This document shows positions 12,111-22,397 of a stretch of DNA of 64,000 bases, one piece after another. Position 1 is the stretch's first letter. The number at the start of each line of letters is the position of its first letter. Position numbers and translations under genes: made by a program. Where the stretch lies: the NCBI GenBank assembly GCA_036365455.1, contig JAWQUS010000027.1:12512501-12576500 (forward strand), read 5' to 3'. Source of the stretch: Macrosoma leucophasiata (Eukaryota > Arthropoda > Insecta > Lepidoptera > Hedylidae). The notes beneath the pieces are model-generated. The model did not search any database. It was given only the letters and a program-made list of their open reading frames with translations, and was not told the origin of the DNA.

Positions 12111-15100
12111 GTGAATCGAATGTTTATACTTTGGGCACCATAGGCGCACACAGAGTTGTGACCACCAAATTGCCTTCTGTGGGACGTACCAGAGAAGCAA
12201 TGACAGCGGCTGGCAACACGACTACGAGGTTGCTTGGAATATTTCAAAAGGTAAGTGCAGCGATATGTGTGTAACAGAACTAGCGGATCCATAAATATGA
12301 TATTTTTTTTTAATTTACGTTCTAAGTCGTTGAGTAAAAAAACAAAACAGGATTCGTTCACTTTTACAGTTTTGTAGCCTGCCTACAAGGAAAATATTTT
12401 TCTATAAAGAGACGGCTTTGTGAAGTATTAAGTTTTGAAATTATGGACGTTCACATTAATATATGTTTTTACTTTTACTATATGCAATAGTTATTCACTC
12501 TAGGTAATTTACGATTTCTAGACGTTTGAAAGTATCTGTAAAGATCTATTCGAAATAAGAATATTTTCTTTCTTTCTTTAGTGCCAATTTTTGTTTAGAG
12601 CCAAGTGTCCGGACGCCCTACCAGCTAAAGGGTTGTACCTATATATTGATCGATGATGGGTGAGTGTGTCAGTGACAAAAGTCAGTGAAAATTATGGGCT
12701 ATGCAATAATTTTTAAACTACAACCTGAAATTTAATGAAATTCGGAAACCTTGTTTTGGTAGATAATGGAATGGAAATAGTAACTAATACAAACTAATCG
12801 TATATAAATATTATTATAAGTGCGAAAGTTTGAATGTTTGTTTGTTACTCCTTCCTGCAAAAACTATTCAACCGATTTTCGACATAGGATAGTATTTATC
12901 CCGAAAAATGTTCCTATGGGATGCCATGAGATGATTTGATGAGTTTCCACAGGTGGCGCGAAAAGCGACCTACACGCGGGTGGAGCCGCGGGCAACAGCT
13001 AGTACAGTATAAACTGAGAATGTTTTATTTATGTAATCCGAATTTATTAAACTCTGGGCTATTAAGAAATAGGTAGGTATAATAATATAAATACAGGTGA
13101 CTGAAGGTGAGGTCACGTGTCTTCGGAATCGGCGTGCTTGTATGAAGAGAAAAATCAATGTTGAGAAAGGACGGGTGGTGTGTCAGGTCTGAAAGGCACT
13201 TCTAGAGCTCCACACTCTCTGCCCTCAAGTTAGGACAGGAAAGACTTAAAGTATTTTTATGCAATCGAGCCTCTATTATAAATCTGCCAATTCGAATCAT
13301 CTACAATCATCAAAGCATACTATGCCCTTGAATGTGTTCTATTTTGTATTGAACCGTAAAATAGATATGAGTTGAGCGAATTATTACGGCACGTTTTTGT
13401 TACATTAATAATGGTAGCTCATAACATTCGTACAGAAATAGTCAGTCGAGTATTTCTTAGGAACGCTGAACATCGGCATTGGCTTCCAATAAAGATTTCA
13501 TGAATTATACTGATTAAGCAGGCACCCACTTACTGTCCATTAACCAGACACAATTGTTTTAACGATCATGTATGGCCTGTCGGACTGTGAATAGATTAAT
13601 CATACGTATGATGACCTACTTAATTGATCCAGCGGTGTGTGACGTGTGCTTGATCCGATTCGATAGTCGTGGGGTTCGATCCCCGCACTGGGATAAATAT
13701 TTCTTATGACCTATATACAACGTGTAACAGGATTAAATGTACAACCCGAAACTAGTTTGTTCAGAATCGATAACCGAATCGATTTTAGATATTTTTAATA
13801 TAGGTAATGTTATGTCTCAAAATTAATAACAATTAAGGAAATTTGTCAACAATTTTATTAGAACTCGTTCAGACGTGCATTTTATTAAAAATAATAATTT
13901 AAGAGATAAAATAGTGAAAATGAATCTTATTACTAGCGAGTGTTACATAGGGGTACGCAGATTACGTTACATAACATTGCGACAGTGTGCGTGTGTGAGT
14001 AGGTTTGTGTTTTATGTGCGGCCATAGGTAGAGGTAGGGTAAGTATTAAGGTAAGTATATAGGGTGTGCATACTGTTCGTACAAATTGAGGACAACTTAT
14101 TTCGTAAATAATACATATTAAATACATAAACATGTAATTTCAGTTCATGGAATTATGATAATAACTCGATTTTCTAATCGAGGTGTTAGAGAGTGTGCGT
14201 TATTCCCGTTACATGTTGTATACCTACTTGTTTCGGGTCTGACAGATTGTGTATGTGATGTGTGACAACGACATCCATGATACGAGTTTATACTTATTGT
14301 AAGTCTGTGAGAGTAAAGGTGTATGTTTGAGTTGGTATTTCTATCAATTAATTGTTTCAATTCCACCTCACTATCTTCCCATTCTTGTAGAAGTTTTGTG
14401 GACTTGAGTGTTCTTTGAATATGGTTCTCCGTTTGTCCTACATCTCACGGGTGGTAGCTGTTCGGGTCGTCATAGGTATTATTATTGATAAGTTTTTTCT
14501 ATATAATAATATCTGATATATGAGATATAAGAAGCTTAGTAGGAGTTTGTGACTCGCTACGTTTTGAATCGGGATTTCTTAACATAAACAACTACTTATT
14601 GTTTTATTGACCATATGTTTCTAAGACAAATAGTATTTATTTATCCAATACTTTTTGGAAAACCATTAAAAAAAATTGTCGATATCAAATAGTTTTTTTT
14701 TAACTTTATTTTTATAACTTGATACAAAAATATGTGCCATGTTTCGTTTTTTTACCATTTAGCTACGAAACCCTAAAAGACAATTGTAATGATCGGTGGT
14801 TCAATATTTAGTATGTAATTTTTATGTCATTGCTCTAAAATAAATGCATGTATGTGTGCTTGTCTGAATTTAAACAGGTGGAGTACGTATTCTTGATCGG
14901 CGTGGGAGGCGGTGTACCGCACTACACTGACTATTCGCGGCACGTACGGCTCGGCGATGTGGTTATTTCCAGTCCAGCTCCTGACCTGCCCGATAAGTAT
15001 GTACATCTAACCTAAACAGAATCCTGAATGTTGAAGATCCAGAATATTGTTTTTTTTTTTTTTTCATATGCTCTATCGTATTGTAATATGAAACACAGAG

Positions 15101-15228
15101 CGACTGAGCTACTTATTCAGTGTGCGCTGGTTCCTAAGTCACAACCAAAAGTCCAAACGGGCGTGACACGTTGAACGTGAAACGTTGTGAACAACAGTCA
15201 GTCACAACGCAGTGTACGTGCGTGCGCG

Positions 15229-15286
<58 letters not shown>

Positions 15287-18200
15287 GTGTGTTCGTATCA
15301 TTGGGATTGGGTCATCGACATTGGGAGTCTGTGTGTTCTATACCTCGTCCACAATGGTGAGTGCTCTGCCGTACTGTTCGATATGGTGCCACCGTCTCAT
15401 TTCGTACATCGCACTACTTTCCAACCTCACCGACTGGATACCTTCCTGTTCAACGGTGTAAATCTCGCGGTCGTTTCTACCCAAAACGTGCAATATGCGG
15501 AGCGATCTTCCCTCTGAGGTGTTTCTTTGGTGCTACAATATGGGGTTCTTCAATAATGTCGTCAAGAGAGTCCTCCAGGACAGGCAGTGCGTTGGCAACT
15601 CGCCTGGTGTTGCAAATGTTCATCATAGACGTCCACTACTCGCGACCACTTTTCATCAGATGGCCACGCAGGCGGGCCATCTGATGAGTCTGTCACCCTC
15701 GAGACATAAAAAAAGTTATATTCCACACTGATAATAAAATATATTGCGCTATTTCGAGTGTCATTAGACCATTTCACGGTTCTAAGAAGTGGTTTTTCTG
15801 GTTTTAAAACTTAGTTACGATACACATGTTGAAAGGTTAGACTAGTTGCCCGATTAGCCTGATTATTAAAATTATTATTATGAAACTAATGTAATAAATA
15901 AAAACCCATTCATGGCTACGTTTGATGAGTAATTTTGTTACAAATCGCACAATTACGGTTGAAATATTATGTATGTAAGGGTGTATGACCTGATAAGGAT
16001 TTTAATGACATGACATAGATAATCATGAAGTTTTTCCCAGAAAAATCAGCTGCATCATTCGTGTACGATTGCTCAACCATATTTGACTTTATACTGAAAC
16101 TTCCTTCCTATTATTTATGACTGAAGTAAGGAAAAGTACGTGCAGTTAAAGTCGACGATAGGTCATAACTTGCTGAGCATCTACACAACTAATAACACCT
16201 TTGACTGGTGGTAGAGTTCCGGCGTAGTGACGAAGGCGTAGGCACCACCGCAATCCAGACTGAACCGATTTTAATGAAATTTGGTACAGAGATAGAGGTG
16301 ACTTAGAGAAAGAACATAGGCTACTGTTTAAACGACATCCACGCGGGCGAAGTCGCAAGCAACAGCTAATACCTAATATATCTGCCGACAAATGATAGTG
16401 TTCAGCACTATCGTTTTCCGGTTAGATGGTAATAAATGGTCCCGTAATAACTATAATTGGCGATATTATCATTTGTTTTTTCATTGTAACCACTTTTAGA
16501 CAATTACAAAGATTTAGAAGATTTGTTTCGGGTCTGCGTGCTTGTATAGGTGGGTTAAAGAGTGGGATCTGTCAAAAGGCTACGAAACATTCGACCTTCG
16601 ACCTCGGCTAAGTCGGGATCGCCCTCCCAATCTCGCCCAAGGTAAGGTTCTGTCATCAATTAATCCATGAAAAAAGCGTTTTGTCAGCGAATCGTTCGTA
16701 GTCGAAAGGTTTTGTCGGTGAACAGCTGATAAACGAAACATTCTGTCGGCGAATCATTCGCTAGAGAAACGTTTATCGGGAATAAGTTTGATCAGAATCC
16801 TATCAAAGGGGGTTGGAAGTTTATAGTTATATTATGAATATCACGCGGATATATTTGCTGGCAATACCTAGTCTGAATATAAATCATTACAACATCGCAT
16901 TAACTTAATGATGTTTTATCCGCTTTCATTGCACAATCGAATGCGTGACTAATCAGACTAGGCGCCAATGCGTCGACAGTCGTTCTATGACGTTAACAAA
17001 CCACAGCGGGAAATTGATTATACGAATAAAAACGGAATTATACGGTCACTAATTACGAATCCACTTTTGTCGCGTATGCTGTGAATGTGTAATTCGTTGA
17101 TTTTTATGTATTGGGAGAGATCATATCAAAATCGAACACACGAGTAATGTTGACTGATTAAAATATATAAAATCATCTACCGAGAATAATGTATCTTAAC
17201 GCCAAATTCCGTAAGGAGTATCCAGGGAACGTGGAGGGTCAAATGTTCCGGTTTCTGCACACCATACTTTTGTATAAATCAAGAGTTACATTCAAATCAA
17301 AAAAGGTTTAAATCTCGCCTGACTTACAATATCTGACTCACATGTGTTATTTCGAAAAATCCAATAAAATAAAACAATTATTAAGGGTATATAAAGTGCA
17401 ATCTTACCATATGTAATAAACTGAAAATTTTGTTATATCGGTATCATAACTAGCATTGTAGGCATTACGGAATTAGATGTCGATATCGCCACCCCAAGGT
17501 GATACAATTAAATGTGAAAGAAAAATTGGACAGTCTGGTGAGGACTTCGACAGCACAGTTGGCAGAGCGACTGGAATAGTCCCAGTGGTCGCGGTTCAAG
17601 TCCCGCCTAAAGTCATTTTTTTCTTAATTTTTTGTCTTTACAAGAATATGTTTACGATCTTGCAGGTACGTGTACGTATTCTGCGAAAAAGCCGCGCGTA
17701 ATGATAAGGGCGGTTGGGACTACGAGGTGAAGCCTTACAAGCCTGCCAACTTCCTTCTGCAAGACATAGCCCTTCGCCTTACTGCCTCGAACGCTCCTTG
17801 GGAAACGTACGTCAATGAAGGTGACATTTTTTTATCCTTATATAGGCTGAAATATATATTATTATTATATTAATTGTTGTTTTTCCGCGAAGAAACAATA
17901 TTCCATATAGATTATCGTACCATTAGATACAGATTAGACTTGATTTTTTAAATTATTAATTGCCTAATAAATATTCATCAAGTAAAAAATGTGAGAAAGT
18001 ACTTTGTTGACAATGCATAGTCAGTAGTGTGTGCAGTCACCAGGGGCGGCTCTACCTCGTGTAGTGCCCGTGTGCAATGAAACCCTGGCGCCCCCTAGGC
18101 CTGACCATGATGGCCCAAGACGAAGATTTTTACTGGTGGTAGAGCTCCAGTGGTGGAGCTCGCGGACGTAGGCACCACCACATTACCTAATATACTTGCC

Positions 18201-21200
18201 GCTAAATGGTAGTGTTCAGCACTATCGTGTTCCGGTCACGTGGTAATGTACGGCCCTGTAATTTCTGGCACAGAGGCATAACACCTTAGGCCTTAGGAGT
18301 GGTAACGCATCTGCATTTTGACCTCGGTCTTTGTGTGGGTGTCTATAGGCTGCAGTCATCACTTAATATCAATCAATGTGAACTGCATGCTTGTTTGCCA
18401 CTTCGGTAACACAAAAAAAAGCTCTTAGAGCGCCGCGGCGCTCCCTGATATGGCGGCGCCCGTGTGCATTGCACACCCTGCACTATTGGTTAAGCCGTCC
18501 CTGGCAGTCACACACTACCGTGTGTTATCGTCAAAGTGAAAAATCATTGAATACATGTTCAGAGCAAAATAAGCTCACGATCTTTGTGATACGGTATAGC
18601 CGTAGAAAACAACTAATAAAAGACAATAATTATTATAGATTGATTGTACTACCAAGACGAAATCATTTTTCTGACGAGATCTGACTGACTGACATACCGT
18701 GGGAAAACAACCAATACAATTTCAGTGTTTCGGTAATGTTATAATAGCAGACCACTGTTACGTCTAAGGCATAATTTATATAGAAACGGCTTAAGGTGAA
18801 GGTGCGGTACAGGCGCAGCGCAGAAGTGTACCGCTTCAAAACGTTTTCATAGAAATTGTATGAAGGTGACATTCGTGAATAACACTGAAGCAGCACGTGG
18901 CTTCAGTGTAATTCACGAATGTCACCTTCACCTTACTACTGTTAGGCTCGGTAAAACTTTTATAAGATGTTCTTCAGTTTTTTTTAATTATTTTTTTTTC
19001 TTAGTTTAAAGAGCTTGGTCAAAGACAAAACGCTCTATATTCGTATGAATCACATTCTTCATTTAAAAGATTGTAAGTAATTTCTTCACAGTCAATGAAT
19101 GTTTACAGGACTAGAACGTCTAGCGGGCGTCCCGGGCCGCTGGGAAGCGCCGGAGGGGGCGACCGACCGGCTGTGCGTCGACGTCGGCGACGGAGCCTTC
19201 ATCGAGGTCTCCCACCCAGCGCCGCAGGGAGAACACACGTAAATATATATTATGTTCACTATTTTGGACTTCATTATCACATTGTATTATTAAACTTCTG
19301 ATTAATTGCCAATCATATCGCAGGCGGGACAAGTGAACTGCTCAAATAAGTTTAAAAGCGAGCTAATTTCGGAATGAGAGATTTTTTTCTTATCACTGTC
19401 AAAAGACGTCCGATATACGAAAAAGTCTTGCCCAACGATGCCTATATAAGGGCTGTGCGTTATTTTGGAGAGAATATGTCATAATCGCCACGATTGACGG
19501 GCAGATTGGCGATCGCAGTGGTGGTAATATCGCGGGATGCCGTTACCCATCCCTCATTGATGCATTTCCTACCGCCCTATTCGAATTATTTGACTGCCAT
19601 TGTTTGGTTGATTGACTGCATTAGCGGAAGAATTCTCCAATAGTGAGCGATGAAGTCATTATGCCCCGACGCCTTAACGGAACCATAACCGGTGGTAGAG
19701 CTCCAGGCACGTAGCTCGCGGGCGTAGGCACCCCCGCTTTACCTAATCTACTTGCCGCTAAATGGTAGTGTAGCACTTTGGTGGTAATGTACGGCCTTAT
19801 TATTTTAATTACCAGCACTGAGGCATAATGCCTTACGCATCAACATCGAAATTTCTGGTTTCATGTCTATAGGCTACAAGTATTACTTACCATCAATGTA
19901 AACGAATGACATAAAAAAATCTAGTACTTTAGTACATATAGGTCAATCGAAATTCGCTGTTGTTTGCCTGTACCACACCCCGGACACTTCGCTAAAATTC
20001 CTTACAAACGCTTATTCTGGTTACCTATTACACAGACATCAATCAGTACACGGGCACGCAGAAGTGTTGCACGGAGTGTTATGACCTAAAACAATCGTGA
20101 AATAAATCGTCGCGCTGACTTCGTGACCAAATTAACTAAAAATAGATTGGTCGCTCGCCCGCTCGCAATCTCACTGTTGAAGTTTAATAAACCGTAGAGC
20201 TCGAGTGACGGAGCTCGCGAGCGTAAGCACCACCGCAATACCTAATATACTTGCCACTAAATGGTAGTGTTCAGCATTATCGTGTTCCGGTCAGTTGGTA
20301 ATGTACGGCCCTGTAATTTCCGGCACAGAGGCATAACACTTTAGGCCTCAAGAGTGGTAACGCAACAACTGCATTTTGACTTCGGTCTTTGTGTGGGTGT
20401 CTATAGACTGCAGTCTCCACCTAACATCAATGTGAACTGCATGCTTGTTTGCCACTTACATTACATTAAAAAATCTGCCTCTCGAGGGAGGGATGGGTGA
20501 GGCGGGGAAATCGGGCGGGACGTCGAAGTATCCATTCTATCGTAGTCACACCGCGGACACTCCGCCAAAATTCCATACAAACGCTTAATTCGGTCTCTAT
20601 TACACAGACATCAATCAGTGACGTGAATTTACACGTGCACCTGTGTGCGTAGCACGTACAAAATACCAACCGTCGCCCATAAGAGGGGAGAAGGTTGGGT
20701 GATGCGGGGAAATCGGGCGGGACGTCGAAGTGTCCATTGCTATACGTAGTATTATTACATATTCTCTGACGTAGTATTATTATTTATTCTCTGCCTGCAC
20801 CCTTGACACGTGCGGTGTGTGTGGCGGCAGGCGCGGCGCGGGGCGGGTGCGCGTGTGGTGCGCGCCGGTGGCGGGCGGGCGCGCGGTGGCGGCGGCCGGC
20901 GAGGCGCGCGCCGCCTTCGCCGCGCACGCGCGCGCCCTCGCCTACGACTGCGAGCTCGACGCAGTGCTCGACAGCGTCGTCGGCAACTGCAAGGACTGCT
21001 TCGTCTCCATCAGAGGTACGCACGTCGCGCACACACACACACACACACACATAGTCACATATACGTAACATTCGTCTGCTGTGACCATAGAGCAACTCGG
21101 CCCTCCGGCGGCGGACTGGAGGGGAGTAGCCATAGCGTGTATTACCGATGCAAAATAATCTGTCATTTTTTGCGGGAGGAAATGCTTGCGACACACACGC

Positions 21201-22397
21201 ACACTACAAAAATCGTCTATTACTACGAAACTCACACCTTGACTTTAACAAAATACATAAACAATTTCACGCACACATTTAAACATCTGGGCGACAGGCA
21301 TATTGGTCCATTAGCATTCATGCATACTCCGACTGCGAACTCGACAGTGTCGTCGACAACCGCGACGACTGCCTCGTCTCCATCAGGGGTACGCACTCAT
21401 ATAGATAGATAGCACGTGTCTGATGTCAGCGTCGTCGCACGCGTACATGCTCCTACTGCAAATTCAACAACCGCAAGAGCTTCGTCTCCATTAGATGTGC
21501 TCATCCACACAGAGAGAAAGCACGCGTCTGCTGTAACAGACACAATGCTGTATGTACTCATTCATACATTCACCGACTGCCAACTTGACAGTGTCGTCGA
21601 CAACCGCAAGGACTGCTTCGTCTCCATCAAAAGGTACGTCACACAGACAGATATCACGCATTTGCTGTGACTAAACACATGCTGTATGTACTTACTCATA
21701 TATGCTCCATTTGGGAACTAGACAGCATCGTCGACACCGACTGGACTGCTTCGTCACCATCAGATACTCACACAGACAGATAGCGTACGTGTCCTGTTCC
21801 AACATGCATATTTACCGCCACATATTATAATATATGTAGAGTATTTTTCTGTACTATTAGGGAACTGGCCGCTTGACCACATGTGCCTGGATTCAATGCT
21901 AAATTTAATTGATTTTGGAAACTCGTGCATGTCTGTTCACTATATGTACATACATTTAATATGACCATAATAAAGCGATAAATAAAAACGGGCAGAAATA
22001 CTAAAGGACTTCTTTAAAATTGTCAAATGAATGTTCCCTCCTAATATATATATTCAGTTAGCCCAAATCTTAACGTTAATAATGTTACGATAGTTAAAAG
22101 TATTCTTTCCCCATCAAAAAGTATTTTCACCAAGCCAAATGGCCGGTACCAATATTGTTTATTTTCTCTGTGGCGTGCATTGCATATAGGCAAATACGAG
22201 CATCGACGACACAACGCCGCTCACCTCAGCACTTCACCCACAAAATGAACTCATAACTACAATAGTGATGTGATGTCACAGGTATCTCGGACTACCGCGA
22301 CGGCACCCGCGGTAAGGAGTGGCAGCCGCACGCCGCACTGGCCGCCGCCGCCGTCATGAAGGCCATTATCAAGGAAATGGATCCACCCACGGATTAA
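12111..22397 (+). CDS. Nucleoside phosphorylase-fold protein (PNP_UDP / MTAN-like), 5' partial
   Basis: Six exons: 12111-12250, 14878-14996, 17666-17820, 19109-19238, 20831-21015 and 22282-22397 (stop TAA). All junctions keep one reading frame and give about 281 residues. The first exon starts inside a codon, so the start is upstream and unseen. What shows the fold: an early TLGTIGAHRVVTTKLPSVG strand-turn, the glycine-rich GVGGGVPHYTDY followed by RLGDVVIS, and near the end the ISDYRDG...KEWQPHAALAAAA segment. In nucleoside phosphorylases and MTA/SAH nucleosidases the (S/G)D motif with this Asp acts on the base, and the following helix closes the domain. It probably binds a nucleoside or nucleotide, but substrate and reaction cannot be told from sequence. 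Exons 4-6 are far more G+C rich than exons 1-3. Donor 3 reads GTGACA, which is weak. A polyadenylation signal (AATAAA) lies at 22432, only 35 bases after the stop. Confidence 0.85.
12798..13002 (+). mobile_element. Helitron-like element (H4) in intron 1
   Basis: An A^T insertion that starts TCGTATATAAATATTATTAT and ends GGCAACAGCTAG before T. The GCGAAAGTTTG...GTTACTCCTTC core matches H1 at 2562. It lies in the first intron of the phosphorylase-like gene, with no coding content. Confidence 0.75.
13630..14330 (+). repeat. SINE (family S), copy 2, split by a MITE
   Basis: The B box (GGGTTCGATCCCCGC) and following AAATATTT run to 13724. The body resumes at 14222 with ACTTGTTTCGGGTCTGA and TAAGTCTGTGAGAGTAAA, colinear with copy 1 at 876-1085. 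The 497 bases between are MITE-E. It is intronic. Confidence 0.75.
13725..14221. mobile_element. MITE-E, copy 1 (inside SINE)
   Basis: The terminal inverted repeats ATACAACGTGTAACAGG and (right end, inverted) ATACAACATGTAACGGG bound a 497-bp non-coding element. A second copy with the same ends and interior lies inverted in RBMX2 intron 4, and a decayed third lies at 47 kb. It has no transposase and depends on an unseen autonomous relative. Confidence 0.75.
15230..15292. repeat. (GT)n microsatellite
   Basis: An almost pure GT tract of about 60 bases with one GC-rich interruption. It creates spurious cysteine/valine open frames on the plus strand. Confidence 0.95.
15340..15715 (+). mobile_element. 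LINE 3' fragment (jockey/CR1-like C-terminus and tail)
   Basis: Degenerate reading of the end of a LINE ORF2 (VPPSHFVHRTTFQPHRLD, then after frame changes a YNMGFFNN...RVLQDRQ block), followed by GTTGGCAACTCGCCTGGTG and the GGCCATCTGATG tail ending in ATAAAAAAA. The same 3' module ends the LINE at 33.7-35.4 kb. It lies in intron 2 of the phosphorylase-like gene and is non-functional. Confidence 0.65.
16205..16440 (+). repeat. Rep-C copy interrupted by a Helitron
   Basis: Rep-C sequence (GGTGGTAGAG...GGCACCACCGCAA) stops at 16253 and resumes at 16370 with TACCTAATATATCTGCCG. The 116 bases between are a short Helitron-like insertion. Confidence 0.75.
16254..16369 (+). mobile_element. Helitron-like element (H5), precise A^T insertion
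   Basis: It starts TC and ends CTAA (fitting CTRR), sits exactly between A and T, and carries CACGCGGGCGAAGTCGC near its 3' end. The uninterrupted target is preserved in the paralogous Rep-C copy near 20230. Confidence 0.8.
17543..17614 (+). repeat. tRNA-derived SINE (family G)
   Basis: A tRNA-like unit with A box (CAGTTGGCAGAGCGACTGGA) and B box (GCGGTTCAAGTCCCGCC), followed by a T-rich run. It ends 51 bases before the acceptor of exon 3 of the phosphorylase-like gene. The outer stem GACTTC/AAAGTC pairs imperfectly, so it is a retroposon and not a tRNA gene. Confidence 0.65.
18040..18420 (+). repeat. Rep-C copy
   Basis: Long copy with GGTGGTAGAGCTCC, CACTATCGTGTTCCGGTCA, ACGGCCCTGTAATTTC and the CTGCATGCTTGTTTGCCAC tail followed by an A run. 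It lies in intron 3 of the phosphorylase-like gene, same strand. Confidence 0.8.
18862..18929. repeat. Long hairpin, 30-bp arms
   Basis: Arms 18862-18891 and 18900-18929 match at all but one position around the loop AGCACGTG. It is intronic. The AGGTGAAGGTG wording also occurs about 70 bases upstream. Confidence 0.85.
19680..19918 (+). repeat. Rep-C copy
   Basis: Has GGTGGTAGAGCTCC, a shortened middle, ATGTACGGCC and a diverged tail. It lies in intron 4 of the phosphorylase-like gene. Confidence 0.7.
19968..20635 (+). repeat. Direct repeat pair flanking a Rep-C copy
   Basis: About 90 bases at 19968-20057 (GGACACTTCGCTAAAATTCC ... ACACAGACATCAATCAGT) recur at 20545-20635 with a few changes. 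A second short direct repeat (GGGGAAATCGGGCGGGACGT) occurs at about 20494 and again at about 20708. The arrangement suggests a local duplication within intron 4. Confidence 0.65.
20195..20475 (+). repeat. Rep-C copy with intact Helitron target
   Basis: A near-complete Rep-C. The CACCACCGCAATACCTAATA stretch near 20230 is the empty version of the site filled by H5 at 16254. Confidence 0.8.
21313..21765 (+). pseudogene. Four decayed tandem copies of the exon 5 3' end
   Basis: Segments 21313-21388, 21443-21495, 21563-21633 and 21699-21765 each repeat the last part of exon 5 (coding for ...CELD..VV.N.KDCFVSIR) and the following donor region. Copy 1 still reads SDCELDSVVDNRDDCLVSIR and keeps the donor (AGGG|GTACGC) in the same phase. 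Copy 3 keeps the frame and donor GTACGT but has one extra A. Copies 2 and 4 have lost the donor. The spacers also resemble each other (GCTGTATGTACT appears twice). They sit in the intron between exons 5 and 6. They are taken as pseudo-exons, although use as alternative exons is not excluded. Confidence 0.7.

Noticed and set aside
15171..15517. Cysteine/valine-rich open frames on the plus strand
   Set aside because: They come from the GT microsatellite and the adjacent LINE fragment; no splice or start context supports a gene.
20784..21412. Several overlapping open frames of up to 200 codons on both strands
   Set aside because: They are shadows of the very G+C-rich exon 5 and the CA tract. 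The true frame is fixed by exon phases and the phosphorylase motifs.
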